From Cyclobacteriaceae bacterium (lineage in GTDB: Bacteria; Bacteroidota; Bacteroidia; Cytophagales; Cyclobacteriaceae): a DNA stretch of 64,000 nucleotides. Under the pieces are notes generated by a model. It was given only the letters and a program-made list of their open reading frames with translations, did no database searches and was not told the DNA's origin. The stretch lies in NCBI GenBank assembly GCA_019638255.1, contig JAHBUD010000001.1, positions 2,604,001 to 2,668,000 of the forward strand. Reading direction: 5' to 3'. Positions 36,641-45,070 of the stretch are shown in pieces (the stretch's first letter is position 1; each line of letters starts with the position of its first letter). A program made the position numbers and the translations under genes.

Positions 36641-37495
36641 ATGAGTAAGAGCAAGAAGCGGGAACTCGACATTGTAATTCTTTCCGATATTCATTTGGGC
36701 ACATACGGGTGTCATGCCGAAGAGCTTCTCCGCTACCTGAAAACCATCAAGCCAAAAAAGTTAATCCTGAATGGCGACATCATCGACATGTGGCAATTCA
36801 GCAAGCATTACTGGCCTAAATCGCATATGCAGGTAATCAAGCACATTACGAGCTTGCTTACCAAAGGCACCAAAATTGTTTACCTGACCGGCAACCACGA
36901 TGAAATGCTGCGCAAATTCTCAGGCTTCAAATTGGGATCCTTTCAGATTGAGAATAAAGTAGTGCTTAAGTTGAATGGTAAGCGCGCGTGGATTTTTCAT
37001 GGCGATGTGTTTGACGTTACCATGCGCTATTCAAAATGGCTTGCCAGGCTGGGAGCCATTGGCTACGACACGCTGATTGTAATTAACACCTTCGTAAACT
37101 GGTGCCTCACCCGCGTTGGCCGAGGAAAAATTTCCTTATCGAAGCGGGTTAAGGATAGTGTGAAGACTGCTGTAAAATTCATAAACGACTTTGAGAAAAC
37201 AGCAGCCGATATTGCAATTTCCAACGGCTATGATTTCGTGGCCTGTGGACATATCCACCAACCTGAAATTCGATCCATTGAGACTAACAAAGGCAACGTA
37301 GTGTACCTTAATTCCGGTGACTGGATCGAAAACCTAACCGCGCTCGAATATGATGGTTCAAACTGGAGTATTTACCGGTATCGGGATGACAAGCAGGCAA
37401 AATCCATGAAATTGCCAAAGCGACTGCGAAGCAAACTGGATAATGACGAGATTTTCCGTGACCTTGTGAACGAATTTTTAACGGCCAAGAAATGA
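36641..37495 (+). CDS. LpxH-like UDP-2,3-diacylglucosamine diphosphatase family phosphoesterase
   Basis: 284 residues with the full calcineurin-type metal set: Asp16 and His18 (SDIHLG), Asp46 (NGDIIDMW), Asn85-His86 (GNHDE), His120 (HGDVFD), and His204/His206 (GHIHQP). The pattern matches the LpxH group, which hydrolyses UDP-2,3-diacylglucosamine in lipid A synthesis. Some homologues of this size act on other pyrophosphates, so the substrate is inferred. The stop overlaps the start of a glycosyltransferase gene by 4 bases, in keeping with envelope glycolipid work. Confidence 0.85.
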   Translation: MSKSKKRELDIVILSDIHLGTYGCHAEELLRYLKTIKPKKLILNGDIIDMWQFSKHYWPKSHMQVIKHITSLLTKGTKIVYLTGNHDEMLRKFSGFKLGSFQIENKVVLKLNGKRAWIFHGDVFDVTMRYSKWLARLGAIGYDTLIVINTFVNWCLTRVGRGKISLSKRVKDSVKTAVKFINDFEKTAADIAISNGYDFVACGHIHQPEIRSIETNKGNVVYLNSGDWIENLTALEYDGSNWSIYRYRDDKQAKSMKLPKRLRSKLDNDEIFRDLVNEFLTAKK

Positions 37496-38487
37496 AAATG
37501 CTTTACGCTATACAGGGCACAGGAAACGGGCATGTAGCCAGGGCATTGGATGTTGTGCCGATTCTTCGGGAGTATGGCGACCTTGATATATTTTTGAGCG
37601 GTGCACAGGCTGATATCAAATTACCCTTTACGGTAAAGTATAAATCGAAGGGTTTGAGTTTTTTCTTTGGCAAATCCGGTGGGATTGATTTCTTAAAGAC
37701 GTTCAAGCAAAACAGTTCAAAAGAGGTCTATCGCGAGATCAAAAAATTCCCGGCCGAAAAGTACGATCTCATCGTTAACGATTTTGAACCGATATCGGCA
37801 TGGGCGGCAAGAAAAAAGCAAATTCCCTGTGTTTCGCTCAGCCACCAGTCGGCATTGTTATCGAAAAAAGCTCCTCAACCAAAGCACTTCGATCCGGTTG
37901 GTGAATGGATACTGAACAATTATGCGCCTACCGATGCATATGTAGGTTTTCATTTTGCGCGATTCGATAAAACAATCTATACTCCGGTTATCCGATCGGC
38001 TATTCGTGAAACCAACGCCAGTAAGGGGGAGCACTATACGGTCTACCTTCCGGCCTACGATGACCGTAAGCTTGTGCCGCTGCTTGCACGGATTCCAAAT
38101 GTTCGCTGGCATATTTTTTCGAAGCACGCACACAAGCCTTACCATATTGGTCAACTTTCGGTATACCCGGTTAACAATGAGAAGTTTGTAGCCAGTATGA
38201 TTTCATCGCGAGGCATTCTTTGTGGTGCCGGTTTTGAAACACCGGCAGAAGCATTGTTTCTGGGAAAGAAGTTGATGGTAGTTCCGATGAAAAAGCAATA
38301 CGAGCAACATTACAATGCTGAGGCCTTGCGCGATCTGGGTGTGCCTGTTCTAAAAAATGTGAAGAAAAAACGCCTGCCAAAAATTGTTGAGTGGATCGAG
38401 TCGAAACAAAAAATTGAAATCAATTACCCTGACTCCACACAAGAAGCCATTAAACATGCCCTTCAGCTAGGCGGCTTCTCGGTATAA
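37492..38487 (+). CDS. Glycosyltransferase, GT28/MurG-like fold
   Basis: 331 residues. The N-terminus MLYAIQGTGNGHVARALDVV carries the glycine-rich loop of GT-B enzymes of the MurG/GT28 kind. The C-terminal half has the donor-binding segment GILCGAGFETPAEALFLGKK. No signal peptide. It is probably a cytoplasmic face glycosyltransferase acting on a lipid or cell-wall precursor; acceptor and donor are not known. It overlaps the LpxH-like gene by 4 bases, so the two are translationally coupled. Confidence 0.8.
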   Translation: MKMLYAIQGTGNGHVARALDVVPILREYGDLDIFLSGAQADIKLPFTVKYKSKGLSFFFGKSGGIDFLKTFKQNSSKEVYREIKKFPAEKYDLIVNDFEPISAWAARKKQIPCVSLSHQSALLSKKAPQPKHFDPVGEWILNNYAPTDAYVGFHFARFDKTIYTPVIRSAIRETNASKGEHYTVYLPAYDDRKLVPLLARIPNVRWHIFSKHAHKPYHIGQLSVYPVNNEKFVASMISSRGILCGAGFETPAEALFLGKKLMVVPMKKQYEQHYNAEALRDLGVPVLKNVKKKRLPKIVEWIESKQKIEINYPDSTQEAIKHALQLGGFSV

Positions 38488-38574
38488 AAGTTTGCACTAA
38501 AAAATTAATGCTGTGTTAACGCGATTGTAAACTCCTGTTAACTTTTGCACGCTACTTTTCTGAAACAAGTAATT

Positions 38575-39261
38575 ATGTCAGAAAAGAAGCCGTTGCGGAT
38601 ACTGGTGGTGGACGATGACCGCGACATTTTAGAACTTTTAAAATACAATTTGTGGCGCGAAGGCTATAAGGTAAAGGTGCTGGAAGAAAGCTCAAAAGCA
38701 ATTAAAGCCGCCAAAAGCTTCTCACCTGATTTAATCGTATTGGATTTGATGATGCCGCATCCAAACGGTATCGAACTTTGTCGCGAACTCCGCAAGATGA
38801 AGCAATTCCAGGATACCTATATTTTCTTCTTAACCGCTAAGTCAGAGCCGTATTATCAACAAGCAGCACTCGATACCGGAGCCGATGATTACATTGAAAA
38901 GATTATGGGCTTGCGCTCGTTAACGCACAAGATCAGTGCAGTATTGAAAAAGAATTACATCATTCGAAAAGGTGCTTATGAACTGGAGGTTGGTAAACTT
39001 GTACTCAATCGAAAGCGAAATTCCGTTGAGGTGGGTGAGACAAAAGCGGTATTAAGTAAACCCGAATTTGATTTGTTATTCTTCTTCGCTCAAAATATGG
39101 GAAAAGAAATATCAGCTTCATCTTTGCTGCAATTCCTCTGGGGTTCGGAGTTATACTTATCCGAATCATCGCTTGAGTTATACATCAACAGCCTCGTGCA
39201 AAAAATCGGGGAGGGGTTTATTCAGCGAACAAGCAATAGCAAACTTATATTTCGCACTTAA
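38575..39261 (+). CDS. Orphan OmpR-type response regulator
   Basis: 228 residues from the ATG at 38575 (an in-frame TTG lies 30 bases upstream). Receiver domain 1-125 with acidic pocket Asp13/Asp14, phosphoacceptor Asp57 (LIVLDLMMP) and Thr87, then a winged-helix DNA-binding domain of about 135-228 (LSKPEFDLLFFFAQNMGKEI). Lys109 is present, but the following Pro found in most receivers is replaced (DYIEKIMGL). No kinase gene is adjacent. The gene converges with the TrpF-like gene, overlapping by 4 bases. Confidence 0.9.
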   Translation: MSEKKPLRILVVDDDRDILELLKYNLWREGYKVKVLEESSKAIKAAKSFSPDLIVLDLMMPHPNGIELCRELRKMKQFQDTYIFFLTAKSEPYYQQAALDTGADDYIEKIMGLRSLTHKISAVLKKNYIIRKGAYELEVGKLVLNRKRNSVEVGETKAVLSKPEFDLLFFFAQNMGKEISASSLLQFLWGSELYLSESSLELYINSLVQKIGEGFIQRTSNSKLIFRT

Positions 39262-39848
39262 TCTTCTTCCAGTTGCTCCAGTACGGAAGCCAGTTGATCA
39301 TAATTCTTGAAGCCTGCTCTTTCTTCATCGGAGCCTTTGAGCGCTAACCCTAGTTGTGGATAGCGGCTGACCAATTCAATGAATGAATCATTTTCGGCTG
39401 CTTCAATAAGCACTTTATACTGGCTCATAATTTCGGTTAGCAGCGATTCATCAATGTTGGCAGGCAGTTGCAAGTAACGAACGATTGATTTATAGTCACG
39501 CAGGACAGCGGCCTGGCTGTGGAATTGCTCCGGTTCAATTCTTAAAATGACCGGGATTTCCCTTGGCCGAAGCTTAAGCAATTCATGGCACGATAATTCA
39601 ACCATGTCGGGCTGGTAATTATGCAGTAATTCCTCAAACACTTTAGGTTGATCTACCCGATAAACTTCAATGACAACTTCAGGCCCGACAAACCAACCTC
39701 TGAGTTCCTGAAATTGGATAGGAAGGATGTAATCCGGATTCCCCGGCACAGCATTGAATCCAAGCAAGTCAACCCCCATTCCTGCACAGTACCGTGCGTC
39801 ACTCAGGTTTGTTATGCTGCCTACTTTTACGGTTGTTTTTAAGCCCAT
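39258..39848 (-). CDS. TrpF-like TIM-barrel protein lacking the catalytic Cys
   Basis: 196 residues. The N-terminus VKVGSITNLSDARYCAGMGV aligns with the phosphoribosylanthranilate isomerase opening KICGITNLxDA, but the catalytic Cys is Gly here and the next Gly is Ser. The C-terminal phosphate-binding motifs of TrpF (GGT...DW and GGL) are not seen. The protein therefore probably has the fold but not the isomerase reaction. No trp genes are nearby. It could be a divergent enzyme, a sensor or a structural relic. The start at 39848 gives the best family N-terminus. Confidence 0.7.
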   Translation of the reverse strand: MGLKTTVKVGSITNLSDARYCAGMGVDLLGFNAVPGNPDYILPIQFQELRGWFVGPEVVIEVYRVDQPKVFEELLHNYQPDMVELSCHELLKLRPREIPVILRIEPEQFHSQAAVLRDYKSIVRYLQLPANIDESLLTEIMSQYKVLIEAAENDSFIELVSRYPQLGLALKGSDEERAGFKNYDQLASVLEQLEED

Positions 39849-39858
39849 GGTAATTCGG

Positions 39859-39866
39859 TAACTTTG
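39859..39866 (+). promoter_or_regulatory. Probable -7 element before the lipoprotein-subtilase pair
   Basis: TAACTTTG, a full TAnnTTTG match, lies 73 bases before the TTG start at 39939. The nearest -33 candidate is GTTG at 39832-39835, 23 bases upstream. It falls at the very start of the divergent TrpF-like gene. Confidence 0.45.
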
Positions 39867-39938
39867 GGTTTAAAATGTAAGAAAATCATCAGGATATCGT
39901 TTAGAATCCGGTGGTGAGTTACGAAAAACACGGCATTC

Positions 39939-40613
39939 TTGAAACGATTTAAAGCATATTTGCTTCTGGTTTTAGTGGTGGCATGCTCTACCGAGGAGAA
40001 CCCTCGAATTGCAGATGAGAAATATTTTCCATTACAAATTGGCTTTTACCAGGTTTATGATGTTGAGGAGATTGTCTACACGGCTTTCAACCCACCGGAA
40101 TCCCTGCGCTATGAACTATTGGTAAACGTTGTCGATGCCTTTACAAACGGGGAGGGAACCACTACGTATGTTATTCACCGCAGTACCCGATCGCATTCAA
40201 GTCTGCCCTGGAATTTCGTTGAGACCTGGTCGGCCAGAAGATCAAGCCAATACGCCATTGAGGTGCAAGGCAACACTTCCTATGTTAAACTTGTTTTTCC
40301 ATTGCGAACAGGAAACCGATGGGATGGAAATCTATTTAATTCCTTGGGGGAAGATGAGTACCTGTTAAAAAGTATGGGGCAAACTTTTGATAATGGATCA
40401 GGAGAAGTATTCAGCAATACTATAGTGGTTGAACATAGCAATGAAAGTAACCTGGTATTTAAGGATGAACGTACAGAGGTTTATGCCCCCGATGCCGGAC
40501 TTGTTTTTAAAGAGAATAGAGTGTGGCAATACAATTGTACCGGAGGTACTTGCTCTGGCCAGATCAATAGCGGTAGGTATTTGAAACAGGTTTTGGTTGC
40601 GTATGGGTATTAG
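39939..40613 (+). CDS. Small lipoprotein of unknown function
   Basis: 224 residues, starting at TTG. An in-frame stop at 39915 leaves no room for an upstream start, and the frame gives a clean lipoprotein signal (LLLVLVVACSTEE, Cys16 lipidated). The mature part is beta-rich (FPLQIGFYQVYDVEEIVY, NRWDGNLFNSLGEDEYLL) and has two Cys near the C-terminus (NCTGGTC). I do not recognise the family. Its last 11 bases overlap the start of the subtilase gene, so the two are probably made together. Confidence 0.75.
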   Translation: MKRFKAYLLLVLVVACSTEENPRIADEKYFPLQIGFYQVYDVEEIVYTAFNPPESLRYELLVNVVDAFTNGEGTTTYVIHRSTRSHSSLPWNFVETWSARRSSQYAIEVQGNTSYVKLVFPLRTGNRWDGNLFNSLGEDEYLLKSMGQTFDNGSGEVFSNTIVVEHSNESNLVFKDERTEVYAPDAGLVFKENRVWQYNCTGGTCSGQINSGRYLKQVLVAYGY

Positions 40614-42225
40614 AAGATTACTATTTTTTGCTGGCTACTTCATCCTGACGTTTACCCATGCCCAGGTTAATCAGTATATGGTTTTCTTTACTGATAAATC
40701 GGGTACGCCTTACAGCCTTTCATCTCCTTCAGCATTTTTATCAGCGAAGGCGATTCAACGCAGAACCAACCAGAGCATTGCTATTAATGAATCAGATTTA
40801 CCCCCTGTGCCCGCTTACGTTGATGCAATAGAAGGTACAGGAGCCAACGTAATTTATAAAACAAAGTGGATGAATGGCGTTTTGGTTTCGTGTGATGCTT
40901 CCCTTCTTCCTGTTATACAAGCTTTGCCCCATGTTTCGTCAACCGAATATGTTGCGCCAGGAGCACATCCGGCATCTGGAGGAAGGCAAAAAAACATTAA
41001 GGATAGAAAGGATACCAAACAGGCTGTTACGGACACGCAGCTTTCCATGCTCGGTATTGACGTGATGCACAGTGAGGGCTTACGGGGTGAGAATATGATC
41101 ATTGCCGTTTTTGATGGTGGCTTTCAGGGCGCTGACATTACTGCACCTTTCATGCATATCTTTTCTGAAAATCGCTTTAATGCAGATGCTTCGTATGATT
41201 TTGTACATGGAGGACACGATGTGTTCCTGTACGATGATCATGGTACACGGGCATTGTCAATTATTGGTGCGTATGTTTCTGGCTCTTACACAGGTGGAGC
41301 ATACAAGGCCGAGTTTCAGCTTTATGTAACGGAAAATATTCCGACAGAATACCGCGTTGAGGAATACAACTGGTTGTTTGCAGCCGAGCGTGCCGACAGT
41401 GCTGGTGTTGATATCATCAATACTTCGCTGGGCTACAACATCGATTTTGGTGACCCTACTATGGACTATGCCACCAGTCAAATGGATGGCAATACCGCAG
41501 CTGTTACCCGTGCCGCACAATTGGCTGCTGATAAGGGCATCATTGTAGTGGCCAGTGCCGGTAATGAAGGACTTGATGCCTCGTGGCGAATTGTTACCGC
41601 CCCCGCGGATGGAAAGGATGTGTTGGCCGTAGGCAGTATAACCAGTTTTGGTGTAAAATCACCTACCAGCTCAATTGGCCCAACAGCGGATGGAAGAATT
41701 AAACCCGATGTTGTAGCCCTTGGCTCCGGCACATCCGTTGTTCGTGCCAATGGATCCATTTCATCCGGATCAGGAACCTCTTTTTCTGCGCCATTGGTAA
41801 CAGCGCTTGTTGCCGGACTATGGCAACGGTTTCCGGAAGTAAGCAACAAAGAGTTAATAGATGCCATAAGGATGTCGGCTTCTATGGCTTCCAGTCCGGA
41901 TAACTTTACCGGATACGGAATTCCGAATTACGAAGCCGCTAAACATTACCTGGAAAGGGAAGAGTCAGACGAGCTCTTCTCGGTTTATCCTAATCCGGTT
42001 ACCGGGGATAGCCTGATCATTAAGGCTAATACTCCAGAAGACATAAACCAGGCAACGATTACCTATATATCCGTTCAGGGACAAATCATGTTTCAGCAAA
42101 GCGCTGAATTTACCTGGCAAAAAAATATCACTACAGTCGACTTATCGTCCCTGGCTGCCGGCATTTACTTCGTTCGGATTCAAGCCGGAGGTAAGGTATA
42201 CACCTACAAAATTGCCAAACTCTAA
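40603..42225 (+). CDS. Subtilisin-like (S8) serine protease with T9SS sorting domain
   Basis: 540 residues from the ATG at 40603. Signal peptide about 1-20 (FTHAQ). A propeptide-like region (24-115, with FLSAKAIQRR) precedes the catalytic domain: Asp171 (AVFDGGFQG), His213 (DDHGTRAL), the oxyanion Asn321 (ASAGNEG) and Ser393 (GTSFSAP). The C-terminal about 80 residues are a T9SS type A sorting domain (VYPNPVTGDSL ... LAAGIYFVRI). The enzyme should be secreted across the outer membrane and attached to or released from the surface. The substrate is unknown. It is coupled to the upstream lipoprotein gene. Confidence 0.93.
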   Translation: MGIRRLLFFAGYFILTFTHAQVNQYMVFFTDKSGTPYSLSSPSAFLSAKAIQRRTNQSIAINESDLPPVPAYVDAIEGTGANVIYKTKWMNGVLVSCDASLLPVIQALPHVSSTEYVAPGAHPASGGRQKNIKDRKDTKQAVTDTQLSMLGIDVMHSEGLRGENMIIAVFDGGFQGADITAPFMHIFSENRFNADASYDFVHGGHDVFLYDDHGTRALSIIGAYVSGSYTGGAYKAEFQLYVTENIPTEYRVEEYNWLFAAERADSAGVDIINTSLGYNIDFGDPTMDYATSQMDGNTAAVTRAAQLAADKGIIVVASAGNEGLDASWRIVTAPADGKDVLAVGSITSFGVKSPTSSIGPTADGRIKPDVVALGSGTSVVRANGSISSGSGTSFSAPLVTALVAGLWQRFPEVSNKELIDAIRMSASMASSPDNFTGYGIPNYEAAKHYLEREESDELFSVYPNPVTGDSLIIKANTPEDINQATITYISVQGQIMFQQSAEFTWQKNITTVDLSSLAAGIYFVRIQAGGKVYTYKIAKL

Positions 42226-42287
42226 AGGTCAGTCGCTATCCGCTTCCGGGTTAAAAGCTTGTAAGTATATTTACAAAACTTTTCCAC

Positions 42288-42947
42288 ATGACTAAGCCCA
42301 TCATAGCTCCATCCTTGCTGGCATCTGATTTTGCCAATCTTGAACGCGAAGTAAACATGATCAATCAAAGTGAGGCAGATTGGATTCATGTGGACATTAT
42401 GGATGGTGTGTTCGTGCCCAACATTTCCATGGGTATTCCTGTTGTTGAAGCCATTCGTAAGCATGCGCAAAAACCACTCGATGTCCACCTGATGATTGTT
42501 CAACCGGAACGCTATGTGGAAGCATTTCATAATGCAGGAGCGGCTATTATCTCTGTTCACCTGGAAGCCTGCCCGCATTTGCACCGCAACATTCAGCAAA
42601 TCAAGGCACTTGGATGCCAGGCCGGTGTAGCCATTAATCCGCATACACCCGTAACCTTACTGGAGCCGGTTCTAAAAGACATTGATCTGGTGTGTGTGAT
42701 GGCTGTTAATCCAGGCTTTGGAGCACAGAAATTTATTGAACGCACCTATCAAAAAGTGGAGCAACTCCGGGCTCTGATTCAAAAACATAATAGCACCGCG
42801 AAAATAGAAATTGACGGTGGTATAAACCTTCAAAATGCTTCTTCGTTAATGGCAGCAGGAGCCGATGTGCTGGTGGCAGGCAATTTCGTATTCAGTTCAT
42901 CATCACCTAAAGAAGTGATAACACAACTAAAGTCTTTGAAACCCTGA
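42288..42947 (+). CDS. rpe: Ribulose-phosphate 3-epimerase
   Basis: 219 residues, the usual length. The family signatures are complete: IAPSLLASDFANLE, WIHVDIMDGVFVPN, DVHLMI, MAVNPGFGAQKFI and IEIDGGINLQN. These supply the metal ligands and catalytic aspartates. It interconverts ribulose 5-phosphate and xylulose 5-phosphate in the pentose phosphate pathway. It stands between the protease and the LpoB-like gene with its own short upstream space. Confidence 0.96.
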   Translation: MTKPIIAPSLLASDFANLEREVNMINQSEADWIHVDIMDGVFVPNISMGIPVVEAIRKHAQKPLDVHLMIVQPERYVEAFHNAGAAIISVHLEACPHLHRNIQQIKALGCQAGVAINPHTPVTLLEPVLKDIDLVCVMAVNPGFGAQKFIERTYQKVEQLRALIQKHNSTAKIEIDGGINLQNASSLMAAGADVLVAGNFVFSSSSPKEVITQLKSLKP

Positions 42948-43003
42948 TAAACTGTATTTTCGGCAAGATTTTTGATTTTTTTTCATGACTAAAAAAGCAT
43001 CCC

Positions 43004-43579
43004 ATGAATAGGTTTCTTATTGCTGCCGTTTTTCTCTCGTTGTTGTTTTCATGTTCGCGCAAGGTTTCACGCATTGATCCTTCAACCCAAATCGATTTAA
43101 GTGGTCGTTGGAATGATACAGACTCCCGCATGGTTGCCGATCAAATGATACACGACCTTTTTAAGTCGGATTCGTTTAAAAAATATGCGGATGGATTGGG
43201 TCGTAAGCCGGTGCTCGTTGTCAGTACTATTCGAAACAGAACAAGCGAGCACATTGATGTTGGAAACTACATCAAGAAATTTGAAATCGTGATTCACAAC
43301 TCGGGAATCGCCACGTTGGTTGAGTCGGAGGAGTTTCGCGATAAACTACGTAAAGAGCGTGCCGAACAACAGGATTTTGCTGACCCGGCAACAGCAGCAC
43401 GATGGGGTAAAGAATTGGGTGCCGATGTGATGCTGTTCGGTGAGATGAATTCTGAAACCGATGTGTACCAGAAAAAGCGCGTGGTGAATTACATTACTAC
43501 CTTATACCTTACGGACATCGAGACGAACCGAAGGATATGGTACGGTCAACATGAAATCAAGAAGTTTGTCAAAAACTAA
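43004..43579 (+). CDS. LpoB-like penicillin-binding-protein activator lipoprotein
   Basis: 191 residues. Lipoprotein signal with Cys17 (LSLLFSC). The mature part follows the LpoB pattern: DSRMVADQMIHDLFKSD, RKPVLVVSTIRNRTSEHID, and ELGADVMLFGEMNS. In enterobacteria LpoB reaches from the outer membrane to switch on PBP1b. Homologues in Bacteroidota are widespread, but their partner is not established. It is followed after 8 bases by a TPR-like lipoprotein, a pairing that supports a joint envelope role. Confidence 0.85.
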   Translation: MNRFLIAAVFLSLLFSCSRKVSRIDPSTQIDLSGRWNDTDSRMVADQMIHDLFKSDSFKKYADGLGRKPVLVVSTIRNRTSEHIDVGNYIKKFEIVIHNSGIATLVESEEFRDKLRKERAEQQDFADPATAARWGKELGADVMLFGEMNSETDVYQKKRVVNYITTLYLTDIETNRRIWYGQHEIKKFVKN

Positions 43580-43587
43580 AAGCATGC

Positions 43588-44976
43588 ATGATGCTGAAAA
43601 GAATATCAGTTGTTGGCACATTGATGCTCCTTTCAGCTTGTGCAACATTTTACGAGGGCACCTACGATTATAATCGCCAGTTCCAGGAGGGTAATCTCGA
43701 TCAAGCCTTAAAATCACTTCGGTCAAACACAGTATTTAACCGTAAACACGCACAGTTTCTTTCGTACGTGAATAATGGATTGTTGCTCTCCATCATGGGA
43801 CAATATCAGGAGAGCAATGATTACCTTGAAAAGGCCTTCATCTTTGGCGAAGATTACAGACTCAATCTCGCCCGCGAGGCTGCATCTTACCTGACCAATC
43901 CTACTGTAACCATCTATCGAGGAGAAGACCATGAGCACCTGATGGTGCTTTATTACAAGGCCTTGAATTTCCTGAAAATGGAGCGCTACGAAGAGGCACT
44001 GGTTGAATGCAGACGAATAAACATTCGTGCCTTGCAGCTTTCCGACCGGTATGACTCACCCGATAAATACAGGCGCGATGCATTTATTCATAACCTGATG
44101 GGCATTATTTACCAGGCGAATAAGGACTGGAACAATGCCTTCATCGCATACCGAAATGCACTGGAGATTTATGAAGAGGACTATACGCGGATGTTTGATG
44201 TGAGTGCCCCGGAACAGTTAAAGGCTGATCTGCTTACGGCAGCCTGGAATACCGGATTAAGAGAAGAATTTGAATTTTACAAATCACAGTTTGGCTGGAC
44301 TGATTTCATTGCTCCAACCCACAATGCTGACCTCATCTTTCTATGGCACAACGGACTTGGACCGATAAAAGCTGAGTGGAGTATTAATTTTATGGTCAGG
44401 CGCTCGGGCGATATGTTTGTGTTTTATAACGACCAGTTGGGTATGAGTTATGGCTTTCCGGTAAGCAACGATGACGAGCTAAATGCCCTGAGCAGCCTGG
44501 AAGTTTTCCGAGTAGCCTTTCCGAGGTATATTGAACGTCCACAACTTTATACCAGTGCAAAAATTGTTACAGATCGAAATCAATCGTATCCACTGGAGTT
44601 AACCGAGAATGTAAACCGGGTAGCGTTTAAATCCCTTCAGGACAGAATGATGCTAGAGTTCAGCAAGGCCCTCATCAGAGTGGCATTAAAAAAAGCAGCT
44701 GAGCATAGCGCACGAAAAGAAGATGAGGGGCTCGGGGCAATTGTTGGTATGGTAAATGCCATGACCGAAAAAGCAGACACGCGGAATTGGCAAACCCTCC
44801 CGCACAGCATTTACTATTCAAGGATACCGCTTACAAGTGGGCCAAATGAAACCCGCTTCATCTTGCAGCTGCCAAATGGATCGATTGAAGAGCAAGCTTT
44901 TACTTATCGGGCGAAGGAAGGACAAACACTTTTTCACACCTTTACTTCGTTAGAAACCCGAATGCCAAGACGGTGA
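43588..44976 (+). CDS. TPR-like lipoprotein, COG3014 type
   Basis: 462 residues. Lipoprotein signal LLSACAT with Cys18. The N-terminal half has TPR-like helices (YDYNRQFQEGNLDQALKSLR, HNLMGIIYQANKDWNNAFIA). The C-terminal half is a mixed beta domain (ETRFILQLPNGSIEEQAFTY). It resembles the uncharacterised COG3014 group that occurs next to lpoB-like genes. It is presumably periplasmic, anchored to the outer membrane, and co-transcribed with the LpoB-like gene. Two adjacent ATG codons (43588 and 43591) are possible starts. Confidence 0.75.
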   Translation: MMLKRISVVGTLMLLSACATFYEGTYDYNRQFQEGNLDQALKSLRSNTVFNRKHAQFLSYVNNGLLLSIMGQYQESNDYLEKAFIFGEDYRLNLAREAASYLTNPTVTIYRGEDHEHLMVLYYKALNFLKMERYEEALVECRRINIRALQLSDRYDSPDKYRRDAFIHNLMGIIYQANKDWNNAFIAYRNALEIYEEDYTRMFDVSAPEQLKADLLTAAWNTGLREEFEFYKSQFGWTDFIAPTHNADLIFLWHNGLGPIKAEWSINFMVRRSGDMFVFYNDQLGMSYGFPVSNDDELNALSSLEVFRVAFPRYIERPQLYTSAKIVTDRNQSYPLELTENVNRVAFKSLQDRMMLEFSKALIRVALKKAAEHSARKEDEGLGAIVGMVNAMTEKADTRNWQTLPHSIYYSRIPLTSGPNETRFILQLPNGSIEEQAFTYRAKEGQTLFHTFTSLETRMPRR

Positions 44977-45001
44977 TGGTAGGACGATGCGCAATTTTCC
45001 G

Positions 45002-45009
45002 TATTTTTG
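45002..45009 (+). promoter_or_regulatory. Probable -7 element before the barrel gene at 45071
   Basis: TATTTTTG, a full TAnnTTTG match, 62 bases before the TTG start. No good -33 TTTG was found. Confidence 0.4.
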
Positions 45010-45070
45010 ATGTTTAATTTTCAGATAATGAGCATCTTATGCTATTGCCCATGCTTAAACCGATAAACGC

